Source: Thinopyrum elongatum (Eukaryota; Streptophyta; Magnoliopsida; Poales; Poaceae). Taken from it: 64,000 nt of DNA. The translations under genes were made by a program, and so were the position numbers. Shown in pieces: positions 10,234 through 21,825 of this stretch (its first letter is position 1; each line of letters starts with the position of its first letter). The notes under the pieces were generated by a model. That model did no database searches. It saw only the letters and a list, made by a program, of their open reading frames with translations, and was not told the DNA's origin. Location: NCBI GenBank assembly GCA_011799875.1, contig CM022302.1:181528942-181592941 (forward strand), in the 5' to 3' direction.

Positions 10234-12418
10234 TTAACTGTGGCCTGAACTGCAAAGCAAGTTATGATTGCGTCTACAACCTTCGAACTGAGGTTGTGGA
10301 AGTGGCTTCGTGAAGATGTCAGCAAGTTGATCTTTGGAGGAGATAAACTTCATATGAAGAAGCTTCTGTGCAACACGTTCCCTCACAAAATGATAGTCAA
10401 CTTCGATGTGCTTGGTACGAGCATGAAAAACTGGATTGGACGAAAGATATGTCGCACCAATATTGTCACACCAAAGGACCGGTGGCTGCTCTAAAGAGAT
10501 TTCCAACTCTCTCAATAGAGACTGTACCCAAATGAGCTCAGCTGTGGCATTGCCAACTGCCTTATACTCTGCTTCAGTGGTACTCCGAGATACTGTGGCC
10601 TGCTTGCACGCACTCCAGGCGATCAAGTTGAGACCAAAGAAGATAGCGTAGCCCCCCGTTGACCGCCGGTCATCCAGGCTCCCAACCCAGTCTGTATCAG
10701 AGAACGCTGAAAGAGCACTCAGGAGGTAGACCAAAGATGCATGCCATATGAAACAGTATGAGAGAGATAACGCAGTATACGCTTCACAACTGACCAGTGT
10801 GAAGTCCGAGGAGCATGAAGATACTGGCACACACGGTTGACCACATAGGAGATGTCCGCCCGTGTGATAGTCAAGTACTGCAAGCCACCAACAATACTGC
10901 GGTACTCTATAGCATCATCTGAGGGAAGCAAAGCACCATCCAAGGACGATAACCGATCAGTCGCAGACATAGGAGTGGTAGCATGCTTGCATTGCAACAT
11001 ACCAGCACGTCGCAGCAAGTCCAAGGAATACTTATGCCGAGTGAGAGTCAGGCCAGCGGTGGACCGTGAAACCTGCAGACCAATGAAGTAATGGAGAGCA
11101 CCCAGATCCTTGACAGCAAAATGACCACCTAGAGCAGACAACAGACGATCAGTGGCAGTCACTGAGGAGCTGGTAAGAATAATGTCATCAACACAAACCA
11201 GCAGGTACATAGTAACCTCAGGCCGATGGAACAGGAACAGAGACGTGTCAGTAGTGGAAGGAGCAAAGCCATGATGTCGAAGAACCGAGCCAAGTCGGGC
11301 ATGCCATGCACGGGGGGCCTGCTTAAGTCCATAAAGCGCCTTAACAAGACGACACAAATGATGTGGCCGAGTAGGATCAACAAAACCTGGAGGTTGCCAC
11401 ATGTAAACCTCTTCCTCCAAGACCCCATGGAGAAAAGCATTCTGAACATCAAGCTGACGCAGAGACCACCCTTTGGCAACAACCAAGAACAGAAGCAGAC
11501 GAATAGTGGTAGGTTTGAGAACTGGACTGAAAGTATCCTCATAATCAAGACCATACCGTTGTTTAAAACCTTTAGCCACCAGCCGTGCCTTGTATCGCTC
11601 AATAGAACCATTAGCATGCTTCTTGTCCTTAAACACCCACTTGGAATCAATAATGTTGACACCAGACACAAGAGGGACCAAGTGCCAAGTATCGTTCCTC
11701 TGTAGGGCCTCAAACTCCTGCTCCATGGCACTGCGCCAATGAGGAATCCGAAGAGCCACCTGAAAATGCCGAGGCTAGGCAGTGGGGTCAGCATCTGCCT
11801 GTGCCATACACACCGCAATCCACGCAACTGTGCCATCAGTGCGCTCCTTCGGCCGAACAATACCACTCTGACTGCGCGTATGAGGACGTAGAATAGCGGT
11901 AGGTGGCATCGGTGGCGTCGGAGACGAAGTCGATGAAGATGGCGAGGACGACGCAGACCGCTCTCTAGGCTCAGCAGCCACGTGCACTGGTGGCACGTCC
12001 GGCAGCATGGGAGAGCAAGTCGGGCCAGGCGATCGGCCTGGCGAGGACGGGGTGGAGGTCGGCTCGGCCAACACGGGCATCGGGCCAGGTCCACGCGGGG
12101 CCGAAGGGGGCGCGGCAGAAGCTGGCTCGGCCAGCTCGGCCGGCTCAGCCGACTCGTGACCAGCCCCACGCAGGATCGAAGAGGCGGGGCCCGGCTCGGC
12201 CAGCTCCATCGGTGAGCTAGGTGACGGGGTGGCGTCACAAGCGGGCTCGGCGGACGCCCGAGGGGACGCGGTCGGCTGCTCATCCAGAAGCTCGAGGCGT
12301 GCTCCTCGTCCAGTACCTGCACCATGGTTAGGTAGCAACATGGGGGTATACGCAACATCTACAAATTGACCAGGCAAAGGTAAAACAAATTTCTCAGGTG
12401 CAGCGGGAGTGGTGGAAG
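10234..12418 (-). pseudogene. copia pol: linker, reverse transcriptase and RNase H, frameshifted
   Basis: From 12418 downward the minus strand encodes a Pro/Ser/Ala-rich linker ending in RPHTRSQSGIVRPK, then a TAG at 11775-11777. The same frame continues with the copia reverse transcriptase: [45 protein letters not shown] and the catalytic CVDDIILT (YVDD-type). A one-base slip near 10719 moves to the RNase H frame with FSDTDW, STTEAEY, WCDNIGA and HIEVDYHF, ending with the [10 protein letters not shown] motif. Domain order RT then RNase H after an integrase-linker marks Ty1/copia. Integrase, protease and gag are missing, since the CACTA end at 12419 replaces them. It is inactive. Confidence 0.9.
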
Positions 12419-13810
12419 CACTACAAAAAAATACACTTCTGTGATGATATGTGTTTGTCACAGTAGGTCATGTTTTCTATCATGCATGTACATCCATGAC
12501 GATTTTATGACAGAATCAAGATAGTCATACCTGTGCTGTCGTAGAAGTGTTCCATGACAATACCAAAATTATCATCACGGAAGTGTCCACTTCCATGTCG
12601 ATAAATGCCGCGTCATGGAAGTGCTTTCGTCAAGGGTAATCGACACGTGGCATCCACCGTAACGGGTCACCGTTAAGCTATCGTGTCCGGTTTTGGATCC
12701 GATAACCCGCTAACAGCCACGACCAATGGCGATTTTCCATGTGTAAAATTCTCATTGGCCGACGGAACCACGTGTCAGCTCCGCGTTGGCACGGATGTCA
12801 CTCATCCAATGGGCGAGATGCGCCTATGATATGTTGACACGTGGACCGGCCCAAAAGTGGCCCAGAAAGATTAAATGGGCCGGCCCAGCTAAAGGCCCAC
12901 AAGATTTTACAGACCATAATGGTCGGCCCAGCTAAAGGCCCACAAGATTTTGCAGACCATAATGGGCCGGCCTAGCTAAAGGCCCACAAGATTTTGAAGA
13001 CACTAGTGGGCCGGCCCGTTAACAGGCTGCCATCTTTTGGGCCAAATGCCGGCCCATATTTGATCCGGTCCATTAACAGCCTGCCACGTTCTGGGCCTAA
13101 TAAGGGCCCATATGAGATCCGACCCGTTAATAGCCTACCATGTTCTGGGTCATATTACGACCCATATCAGATCCAGCCCTTTAAGAGCCTTTCATTCTTT
13201 GGGCTAAATTATGGCCCATATCAGATTCGGCTCGTCAACTAGACGCTATGCTTTTCGGCCCACTTGAGGCCCGGTTAGGATTTCTGTTTGCTAAAGGTCC
13301 ATTTAATAGTACAGCTTGATATTAGTTTCGGCCTGTTAAAGGCCCGTTTAACATTTCGGCCCTATATTTATTTCGGCCTGTTAAAAGCCCGTCATATAGT
13401 TGGGCCCAATTATGGCCCACTTTGCATCCGGCCTGCTCACAGCTGATAATCTGATTGGGCCAAACAAGGACCGAGACAATTTTGGCCTGTTAACGGCCCG
13501 TGATGTGATTGGCACAATCATGGGCCGGGGTCTATTTCGGCCTGCTGTCGGCCCGTGAGCTGTTCGGCATGTTTCAGGCCCAACCTACGTTTCAGGCTAC
13601 TAAAAGCCCATTGAATTTTCTTGCCAAAATAGGGCCGGCGGTTTACTCGGCCTATTAAAAGCACAAAATTACTAGTGGGCCAGTTTACATTTAGGCCTGT
13701 TAACGGACCAAGATGACTGGGCCCATGATGTGGCCCATATATAGTGATTTGCATGCCGGCCCGATTATGTACCGTAATTTTACGGTTTGGCCGGTTGACT
13801 TTTCATGGAG
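12419..13810. mobile_element. CACTA transposon terminus with subterminal repeats
   Basis: The segment starts CACTACAAAAAAATACACTTCTGTGATGATATG, the terminal type of Triticeae CACTA (En/Spm) elements. It is followed by subterminal DNA full of short repeats. TTCATGACGGAAGTG-like units fill 12540-12620. From 12850 to 13780, GGCCCGTTAACAGGC and GGCCCATAT variants recur in both orientations every 40-60 bases. Such subterminal repeats bind the transposase. The expected mirror-image end (GTGTATTTTTTTGTAGTG) was not found in the window, so the element is either larger, rearranged or truncated. The end abuts a copia pol gene, apparently having inserted into it. Confidence 0.8.
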
Positions 13811-14045
13811 CGAAGACAGGATATATATATAGTAAAATAACTACAGCATCGTGAATAAGAAAAAACCTAGACTATACAATAAAGAAATTACGGCATATTA
13901 CATCCACTAGGCATCAAAGTTCGTCACTATGATAATAAAGCACAAACAGACAACAGATTACATACACTGGGCATCAAAGATCGCCACCAGTGCAAATAAA
14001 CACACCAAAAAATAATATACAAAACTGACATCACTTCAATAGAGT
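13811..14045. other. 3' flank of the minus-strand transposase-like gene
   Basis: AT-rich sequence between the subterminal repeats and the last exon. ACATCCACTAGGCATCAAAGTTCGTCAC and ACATACACTGGGCATCAAAGATCGCCAC (about 13900 and 13960) form a 60 bp imperfect direct repeat. Probably 3' UTR of the gene that ends at 14046. Confidence 0.4.
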
Positions 14046-17000
14046 TCAAGAAAGGTTAGCCCTGCTCAGGAGCTGCAGCGCAAGCAGCTGAGCAAGCTGA
14101 TGAGACCGCTCTTGTTTGACGCTTATATCCTCCTCACTCTGAAAGAGAAACAAGCAGAAAAATGACAGGTTTTCCACATATAAGTATTAGTGCTGACAAT
14201 TCATCACATTTCTTATTGGCGAATAAAGAGACACAGTTTAAAATAGCATTAACACAATATGGTATTGTTTCGGTTAAGACATGGCAGGAAATGACATTGT
14301 GAAGGAGTTGGTAGCTTCACGACACCACTGGATTATAGATCAAGAACTCATAAGTATCAATGGTTAGTGTGCTGTCAATTTATCCCATTTCAGATTGGCA
14401 AATAAAGAGACGGTTTAAATAATAGTAGAATAATATTACATTGTTCATAGTTAAGACATTGCAGAATATGACATTATGCTGTAGTGGGTAGTTTCACCAC
14501 ACTACTGGATTACGGATCAAGAACAGAAGCATACATGCAGTGCAAAAGAAGATCACTTGCTCTGTATAGTTTAATTTACATGGTATAAAGAAGGAACTTG
14601 GTTATACAACTGAAAACTTAAATTGAGAAGGACAAACTTTTGTTTATGAACTTCATAATAAACTTTAAACATGCAATTTGATGCAAACACCAAAAATAAA
14701 CAGCTGTTGCAGTCATGCCTAACCAAATATACACAACAAAGTTTGAAGGCTTGAGAAGGACAAACTTACATTAGTGGTGAAGACCGGCTCTATAAAGCCC
14801 TTGTCCATGCTGATGGGGGGGCAATTCAAGAAGTTTACCACAAAATCTTCTTCATAAGAATTGCCTTTATTCTACATTTTGTTAAGAGTAAATATAGATG
14901 TGATAATATAAGAAAAATGGAGAATATTTAAGATAAGATGAAGAGTGATGCTACATAACCAAGTAGCTATAAATGTAAGTACAACGATATAGGCAAAAGG
15001 TACAGCCAAGAGCAATGCAGAGCTAAACTTCTTCAGTACCATTGGTTTTATCCAACCTTATGGTAAGAGTAAATATAGATCTGATGTGTAGAAAATGGAG
15101 GGTAAAGGAGAATAAGTTGCAGAGTGATGGTACATGAACAACTAGCTGTCAATATAAGTCCACTGATAAAGGACAGCAGGTACTTACAAGAACAATGCAG
15201 AGCTAAACTTTTTCATGGGCATTGAGTATATTCTACATTAATGTAACCATTAATACAGATCTGATAATTTGGAGCGAACAATTGATAAGCAAGCTATCAT
15301 GCATACTGCTGTCACATAATGAACCAGGTATGAATGCAAGTACAGTGATACAGGACAACAGGTACTAACAAGAGCAAAGCAGCGGGCAGCATATTTGCGA
15401 TATCCTGTCGTCCTTTTCAAACTGGAATTCTTCTTCGAGCAGATTTCCTGCAAAAGAGATCCGTAAGGCACATGCGGAAAAGTAGAAGTTCAAATTGTCA
15501 TGTGATATCATAGACAACACCTCATCCTGGGAACGAGACCAGTGCATAACAAGGTTTTTCCATTCAATGTCTTCTAAATTTAGCACATGAGACTTCACCG
15601 GAAATTCGTTTATAGACTTGCCATCAAAGTGTGTTTTCCTCAGGTAACACCGATACTGCTGCAATGCTTCCTTGAAAAGCGCAAGCAAGCTTTGCTTGTC
15701 ATGACTATCCAGATTGACCCTCGCCTCCTTACAACAATGTAATGTAAATCATTGATGTGTTCAATCAGCAGAAAATAGGAAAATAATCACCATGAATAAT
15801 AGCACTTACACGTAAGTGGGACAGGAAGATGTGAAAATGGTGTTTGTCTTCACTATAATCTTCCCATGATGGGAATATATGCACGTAGTTCCTAACAACA
15901 TTGAAAGGATTGTCTTTTAAACTGGGAATAACTGGAATGGGGTTCCAATCTGTAGGAATTGGCTGTCTCTGCAGTTGGGATAGGTCTTCGGCCGGTGGAC
16001 TTGCTGTACTTTTTGCTGGAGTGGGATTTTTCTGTGGTACGGCTGGTGCTATGGCAACTGAAATCGGCGTACCTTTTGCTGGAGTGCAGATCCTATGTGG
16101 TGGGGCTAGTGGTGTGGCCAGTGAAGTATGGGTATAGTCTACTGGAGTCAGTCCTACGTTTTGTGTCACTGGTTGTAGAGCCAATATAAGTGGGGTGCTA
16201 TCTAATTTCTCCGGCACCACCACGTTTTTCAAGGACTTTGCTGGTGCTCCTTCAGGTTTGGCAATCACCCTCTTCCTTTTTGATGTCTGATGCACAAGAA
16301 CAACATTTGAGTGAAAAAACATGGTATGATGACAGATGGAATATGTATTGATAATGGATGAGCATGGCATCTTGACATATATGATGAGTAAACTAAGTAG
16401 ATGGTGGTGCGACAAAGTAGAAGAAATGCAAGACACCTTATGCAAGATACGCGCAATCAATAAAACCTTGCCAAATTAGAACAGGCACCTTGATGTGTGA
16501 ACAGGACAGGCCATCTGCCTTCGACTCCTCGAGGTCAGAATAGTCATTAGGATCATATTCTGAACAAGAATCTGCAGGTGGGGAGCGTATGAGTTTCATT
16601 GCATCCAGAATGGAACTCAATGCCTTGGTGCCAAGTTTGTTAGTCATTGGAGTGTTCCACAATATTCTTCGGATGCGTGCATTCTCATATTCATTGTGAT
16701 TACGTACAATATCTGAGAAGCATGAAAACATAAATAGTAGTGAGATTATCTTTGTAATGCAGAGGATATTCTAATATAATAGGGGCTCCCCGTAAACCCT
16801 TGTGTGCTATCACTGGATTCTGATGAGAGAGCCCATGTGTGCTGTAATATGGTGCGTGCATTAATATAATCTGGCACAAGTACACAAAAAATAGGCTCCA
16901 GAAGTAAGGATAGTTGGCAGATATAGGTTCATAATATACTGTATAGAGAGTTTATTGCCAAACCATGATAACAAGAGCACACAACAACTAGGTAGATCGT

Positions 17001-19460
17001 AGTGTACATAAAAGGGGTACACCATAACCAGCATATATAAATCGGGAAAGTGAAACTGGCTGGAAAATACGGTGTTGTATTGCCGCTACTAATTGAAAGC
17101 CTATCGATCACGTACAGCCAGCTCTATCAGCTGTTGACTGCAGATGTCCCTGCTCCCCTTCCTGACAAGGAACATACTGTGCGTACTAAATACAGAATAA
17201 CAAAAGAGGAACATGTTAAAGAACAGAAGAGGAAGCATATTCTTGAGATTCCGCTTCTTTCCATACAATGTTGGTTGCCCACTCATGATGAATCACAGCG
17301 CCCAAAGAAATGCAATTCCATGCTGTCTCTCTATGTGTGACCACATGCATTTGGAAAATCAAGTGGGAGCATTAGCTGACCAATTAAATGTGTGTCTGTT
17401 AACTAATATCAGTATCATATCACAATTCGTATTTGAAGAAGTAATCTTTGGACTTATGATTGGTGTGTTGTTTAGCTTCAAGAGTGGACTGCTGCTAGCG
17501 CGACACAAAGCAGCTACACAGATCATAGTGTAGATATAACGGGAAAACCATAAGCATCACAAGTAAAATCAGGAAAGTGGAACTTGCTGGAAAACATGGG
17601 CTACTATTGCCGGTACGGCTAGAAAGGCTTTGGATACCAACTCTCTTCAACTGAAGGTGCGGTACTGTTAATATCAATGTAACTCTCAAAGGCGACACAG
17701 CTCCCCGCATTTCCTTGCTAATCTTATAGGATTCAAGTGGGCAGGCCACTACAATTCCTATTCCTATGTTTACAAAATCCTACGAATCAAAGAGGCCCGA
17801 AGAGTTGAAAGTGTCCATCACAACCGACCAAATAGACCTGTACACCGCAAATGTCCCTGCTCCTCTTCACCACAAGGAACATACTGTACTACTATTATAC
17901 TCCCTCCGTTCCAAAATATAAGTCTTTGTAGATATTTCCACTATGGATCACATACAGATGTATACAGATACATTTTAGAGTGTAGATTCACTCATTTTGC
18001 TCCATATGTAGTCCATGGTGGAATCTATACAAAGACTTGTATTTAGGAATGGAGAGAGTACTTATTAAAGAAGAACAGAAGAGGAACATGCTAAAGAAGA
18101 GCAAGCAGATTTTGGATAATAAAATGTTCGTTGCGCAGTGCCCACACATGATGAACCAGAGCGCATTAAGAATGCAACTCCATGCTGTCTCTCTATATGT
18201 GGTGCACGTGCTTTTCGAAAGTAAAGTAGCAACATTAGCTGACCAATTAAACATTATCTGTTTTAGTAATATCAGCATCATATCAGATTCTTATTTGAGC
18301 AACAAGTTTGGAATTATGAGTGGCACGTTGTTTAGCTTGATGGATTGAGGAGCAGTGCTAAGCAGCTACGATGATGGTACTGAATATAAAGGAATTTCTG
18401 CATGCAAGTCGCGTGACTTTCGTCATTTGGGTCAGTCAAACATTTTAGGAGGTTGGATGAAGATCCTACGTCTCCTAACCCTTCTTCCTCGTCTCTGATT
18501 CTTCCCCTACAGAACACCGCATGGTCCACCGGCCGAACCACCGGCCCCAACCCCCCCCCCCCCCCGCCCTCCCCTGAACCGCCCCCACCACCTGTGTTCC
18601 TCCGCCACCCCCACCCCCACCCCGCCCCCACCCACGTCGAGTTTTTTCCTCCGGCGAGGCCCCACCACCACCAGGCCACCGCCCCCCACAACCACCGTCC
18701 CCACCCGAGGCCCTTCGTTCCCTCAGGCGAACTCTGGCGAGCTCTCAAAAATCGACTGGCCCAATTTTGGAATTTAGTCTACTGTCATTTAACTAGTGTG
18801 GAATATAAAAGGGGAAAACCATAAGCATTGCGAGTATAGTGTTGAGCGTGCCATGGCGGATCTGAAGGTGCAAACCGGATAAAGGCAACTTCACAACCAA
18901 TGTTTGCTTTCAACTAACAAGTAAGATCCTAAGTGATGGACAAGAAATCACAGTAAAGCAGTGGCGATCTATTTTCTTGCTGCGATAAATAAGTTGAGCA
19001 GATACGAAAGAGTACCGCCTCTGGTGCGGCGTCGTGTATGCATCTGCTGAGAATTTGAAAGTGCTGCGGTAGTGATGGCTGTCGGCAGCATGGAAGCAGA
19101 TCTAGGAGGGTCGACTATGGCGGCGGGGGAAATATCCCGGTGCGGTGGACGAGACGGTCGTAGGAGCGGCGCCGGCAAGGTGGATGACGGCGGGGATGAA
19201 GCGAGAGGACGGGATGCAAGGATCCTGGTCCGAAGCCGTGTATGAGAGAGGTCGATCTCTTGTAATGGATGACGGCGTCGGGGTATCAGCTCCGGCACGG
19301 TGGAGGAGGACGGCGGTGGATGGGGTGGCGGACGGAGGAGGCTGGGGTGGAGAGGGTGTTTTGGCGCCCACGGAGTACGAATGGGGAAATGGAGGGAGAG
19401 AGGTAGGGGGGAACCATGTCTTTGGGACGCGCTTGTCTCAAATGCGGGGAAGGTTACCAA
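14046..19460 (-). CDS. multi-exon plant En/Spm-transposase-like gene
   Basis: A minus-strand gene can be traced by exons with GT-AG borders. The first exon lies within 18970-19460 (ending near MHTRRRTRGGTLSYLL). Then come 16712-16489 (NARIRRILWNTPMTNKLG...), 16286-15810 (basic SKRKR start, Pro-rich middle, PSWEDYSED end), 15729-15520 (YRCYLRKTHFDGKSINEF, IEWKNLVMHWS), 15447-15370 (SKKNSSLKRTTGYRKYA) and 14873-14766. The last exon, 14142-14046, ends HQLAQLLALQLLSRANLS. The order YRxxLRKxHF, W..LV..WS and SKKN resembles the plant transposase Ptta/En/Spm domain (PF03004). The CACTA end downstream supports that reading. Exons near 15050 and 15232 look duplicated or decayed, so it may be a pseudogene. 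A tnp2-type catalytic transposase was not seen. The borders of the first exon are uncertain. Confidence 0.5.
14192..14530. repeat. two ~180 bp tandem units in the last intron
   Basis: GCTGACAATTCATCACATTTCTTATTGGC at 14192 recurs as GCTGTCAATTTATCCCATTTCAGATTGGC at 14371. The units run in parallel through AATAAAGAGACACAGTTTA, GACATGGCAGGAAATGACATT and CACTACTGGATTA to ATCAAGAAC. The period is about 179 bases and similarity about four in five by eye. The unit lies in the last intron of the minus-strand gene. Confidence 0.65.
14873..15400. repeat. three ~180 bp intron/exon tandem units
   Basis: Three successive blocks share TTCTACATTNTGTTAAGAGTAAATATAGATNTGATAAT, a middle part GATGGTACATGAACAACTAGCTGT and an end AGCAATGCAGAGCTAAACTT. 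They begin near 14873, 15060 and 15235. Each block includes one small exon-like piece (KKFSSALL or KKFSSALF on the minus strand), so the tandem amplification multiplied an exon with its intron. Confidence 0.55.
17040..18350. repeat. diverged tandem duplication, second copy carrying a MITE
   Basis: 17040-17510 and 17560-18350 share matching phrases in the same order. Examples are GGAAAGTGNAACTNGCTGGAAAA, GCAAATGTCCCTGCTCC..., CAAGGAACATACTGT, GAACAGAAGAGGAA, CCATGCTGTCTCTCTAT and AGCTGACCAATTAAA...ATATCAGNATCATATCA. The second copy is longer because a Stowaway MITE sits at 17900-18058. Plus-strand frames also align (ADVPAPLPDKEHTV and ANVPAPLHHKEHTV), but I cannot name a product. The block lies in the long intron region of the minus-strand gene. 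Confidence 0.65.
17900..18058. mobile_element. Stowaway MITE (Thalos-like)
   Basis: Begins CTCCCTCCGTTCCAAAATATAAGTC and ends GACTTGTATTTAGGAATGGAGAGAG, imperfect inverted repeats, with TA on each side (17898-17899, 18059-18060). The 159 bp length, ends and inner TAGATATTTCCACTATGG...CCATGGTGGAATCTA inverted pair are typical for this Triticeae MITE group. It interrupts the second unit of the local duplication, so it is younger than that duplication. Confidence 0.85.
18440..18770. other. C/G-rich low-complexity stretch
   Basis: Runs of C (up to 16 near 18550), CCACCCCCACCCCCACCCCGCCCCCACCCACG and CCACCACCACC. Frames crossing it translate to Pro- or Gly-rich strings and are not credible genes. 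A weaker copy of the same kind (CCGCCCTCCCCTGAACCGCC) occurs at about 32958-32980, so the piece is a dispersed repeat. The complementary strand is a strong candidate for G-quadruplex formation. Confidence 0.6.
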
Positions 19461-19680
19461 CTTATCCCCCGTTTAAAATTTCAGTTATCACAGGAATATT
19501 GGGCTGCTGGGGATAGGATGGTAATCTCGCATACTCCAAATATTTGCCGACGGAGATTTCGGCCGAGAAGAGTTTGTTTTGGCGCCCACCGTGTATGAAT
19601 CCGGGTGAGAGGCGATTTCGGCCGAGGAGACACTGTGTTTTTGGCGCCCACCGTGTATGAATCCGGGTGAGAGGCGGTTA
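19359..19680. promoter_or_regulatory. three TTTTGGCGCC (E2F-like) sites, two in a tandem repeat
   Basis: TTTTGGCGCC occurs at 19359-19368, 19577-19586 and 19639-19648. It matches the plant E2F consensus TTTSSCGC. The last two lie in a direct repeat (GGCGCCCACCGTGTATGAATCCGGGTGAGAGGCG, period about 60). They sit just upstream of, and at, the 5' end of the minus-strand transposase-like gene. If used, they would tie expression to S phase. That is inference from the consensus only. Confidence 0.45.
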
Positions 19681-20702
19681 TGTCACGTTTGAGTGAAATT
19701 ACAAACCTGCCCCTAGCAAGACCTATTGAAATCGAGCTGACATGTGTTGCATGTCAGGGACAGGCAGTAATTTCCATCTCCCATATTTTGGTTTCGGGCG
19801 GTTACTGCGAGTTTCGCTGCTTCGTTCAATTTTTTGAGAAAAAGCTTGCATGTTTACCGTGCCAACTCAATTCCAATCCATTTTGTATTCTTTTTTTTCG
19901 GGCAGGATCCATTTTTGATTTGAATAAAATTCTATATACATCATTTTTTATATATACTTTCAAAAGCACAACAAAGAATTCTGCTCCTTTATATATATAA
20001 TATGATTTACAAATACAATGATCTCAAAATAATAAGGTTGAATTCAAAAATTTTAAACCAAATTATGTTCTACTCAAATGTATGGATCAGTAATATCTAG
20101 ATATTAAATAACATAGATGCGCGCGAATTCATATGAGTATGCATGTTTGATAGATCAATTTTGGTTCGAGTATGAATTACATGTATCATCATCTCGAATT
20201 CAAATATTTGAATCCCTTTTATGTTGACATTTTCTATACACGCAACTAAATATTTGAATCTCCTTTCACGCCCATCTCTCTCGCGTGCTCCTTCATGTAG
20301 CTATCACTCTCTTTTCTTCAGCTCATCCGCACGTTCACTTCATGTTTCTCCTATTTTCGCAAACATGGTCTCTCGCCGTCTCCCTCGAGAAGTGTCACAC
20401 TCTCCCTATCATTATACATTACACGGTTTTCATTATCTCTCACGTCTCTATCGTTTTATGGTATCACTAGGTACCTAAGCTTTCTTTTTCACCGCCACAC
20501 ACACACACTCTCACTCGTCTTTCACTTTGTCTTTCTCTATAGGATTCTCTCACGCACCCTATATCTTTCTAGATATGACTCCTACCACTAAAATTACTCC
20601 CTCCCGCACACACAACGTTTGTTGGGGTCTCCTTTCCGTCTTCATCTCAGTTATAAAACTGACATTATTCATTTGTTTACCGATCAGACAAACTCTCCCC
20701 CC

Positions 20703-20704
20703 CC

Positions 20705-20738
<34 letters not shown>

Positions 20739-20739
20739 A
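20703..20739. repeat. compound (CT)n(CA)n microsatellite
   Basis: Seven to eight CT units run straight into nine to ten CA units. A second compound tract with the same order lies at about 21058-21100. Confidence 0.9.
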
Positions 20740-21057
20740 CTCCTGCTTCCACTCCCCCTCCCGACTACCGTCTCTCTCTCACACACAAAACTCTCGCTTT
20801 CGCACCCCCGACTCATATTTCTCTCACAAACATTGATCGACCAGCCTCCAGATAGGTTTATACATCCGCACACTCTTGCTTCCACTATCTCGTACATGTC
20901 TCTCTCGCGCTCCTTGTATCTATGTAGATTTTTCGTTCCTTCTTGAGACACGCCCTCTCGATCATGCACACACACGCTATCGCCTCATTTTATGGTGATA
21001 CCTCTCGCACACACTCTTTGTGTCTTTGTCACACACGCACTCTGTCCTCCTCCTCTC

Positions 21058-21060
21058 TTC

Positions 21061-21100
<40 letters not shown>
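21058..21100. repeat. compound (CT)n(CA)n microsatellite
   Basis: About ten CT units followed by about eleven CA units, the same order as the tract at 20703. It separates a CT-rich block from the AT-rich DNA that leads to the possible Helitron end at 21313. Confidence 0.9.
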
Positions 21101-21269
21101 TGGGCTTTTTGCAACAATATACCACTTCTCGAATCTTGAAACCAACCACATTCCTCCCTTATCTCACCAAAACCACCAAAGGAATATATTTTGAGTGAAA
21201 CGTAACATATTTTTAGTGATATACGTATTTTAAAACTAGACTCTTTTCTATCAAATCGGTGAATATGTA

Positions 21270-21313
21270 TTAATCTACTTTGAACGTGCGGCAACACATT
21301 GGCACATTGCTAG
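21270..21313 (+). mobile_element. possible Helitron 3' end
   Basis: The sequence GTGCGGCAACACATTGGCACATTGCTAG, followed by T, resembles Helitron 3' ends (hairpin, short spacer, CTAG, inserted before T). GTGC and GCAC can pair as a short stem. The matching 5' end (TCTCTACT-like after A) was not located upstream, so the extent of the element is unknown. Confidence 0.3.
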
Positions 21314-21727
21314 TTATTACTGTATATTTTTTTGGACACCAGACAAATGGTGGAGTACATATACGAAGAGAAGAGGCGCACGCACGCAGTCGGTCTCTCG
21401 CTGTCTCGCACACATGAGAGTTACGTAAAGGCACCGTAAACAAATAAACCCTAGGTGCACGATTGCTGCATGCGCGGGTACCGGGTACGTGGTGGAGCGC
21501 ACCTTTGTAGGAATAGCCAGCTCGCATGATAATTTAATCCGTAGGAATTGATGGTCGCGGACCACAGGTGAACGACCTGGAGGCGGTGGCTCGCCAGTCG
21601 CCACTGATCGAATTGCCATGTTTAAAAAATCATTTTTTTAGGGGGGGTAAGAATTCCGATTTTCAGTGGCGCGTTATACAATTTTTTAGAACGATTGGTA
21701 TGGAGCAAAAAATGGAATTGATCACTA

Positions 21728-21825
21728 CTACCTCCGTCCTGGTTTACTAGTCCCCGTCGTATGTTGGGTCAAAGTTTGTCCATGAATTTAACTTGCAAAA
21801 TGTGAATGCAAAATGAGGTTATCTT
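21728..21825. mobile_element. one end of a Stowaway-like MITE
   Basis: CTACTACCTCCGTCCTGGTTTACTAGTCCCCGTCGTATGTTGGGTCAAAG has the start typical of a Triticeae MITE group. The mirror end is missing; the sequence runs into the Helitron 5' end at about 21826. Confidence 0.5.

Larger units (their letters stand above)
19681..21300. other. AT-rich then CT/CA-rich gene-free stretch
   Basis: 19681-20220 is AT-rich with no gene seen. 20220-21110 is dominated by pyrimidines on the plus strand (CTCTCTC, CACACAC, CTCACTCGTC), giving Ser/Leu/His-rich false frames. Clean microsatellites lie at 20703-20739 ((CT)n then (CA)n) and about 21058-21100 ((CT)n then (CA)n). A similar low-complexity block, with one strand-reversed part, occurs at 26860-28010. 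Confidence 0.6.

Noticed and set aside
11159..12358. 399-residue minus-strand frame
   Set aside because: Out-of-frame shadow of the copia reverse-transcriptase and linker coding sequence on the same strand.
14192..15400. CRISPR-like array (regular ~180-base units)
   Set aside because: Units are long, imperfect and lie in introns of a plant gene; no short direct repeats with unique spacers.
18332..18824. Gly- and Pro-rich frames on both strands
   Set aside because: Translation of poly-C/CCCCAC low-complexity DNA; no start context or domain.
20527..21297. Ser/His/Leu-rich frames with SLSHTHTHT
   Set aside because: Translation of CT and CA microsatellites.
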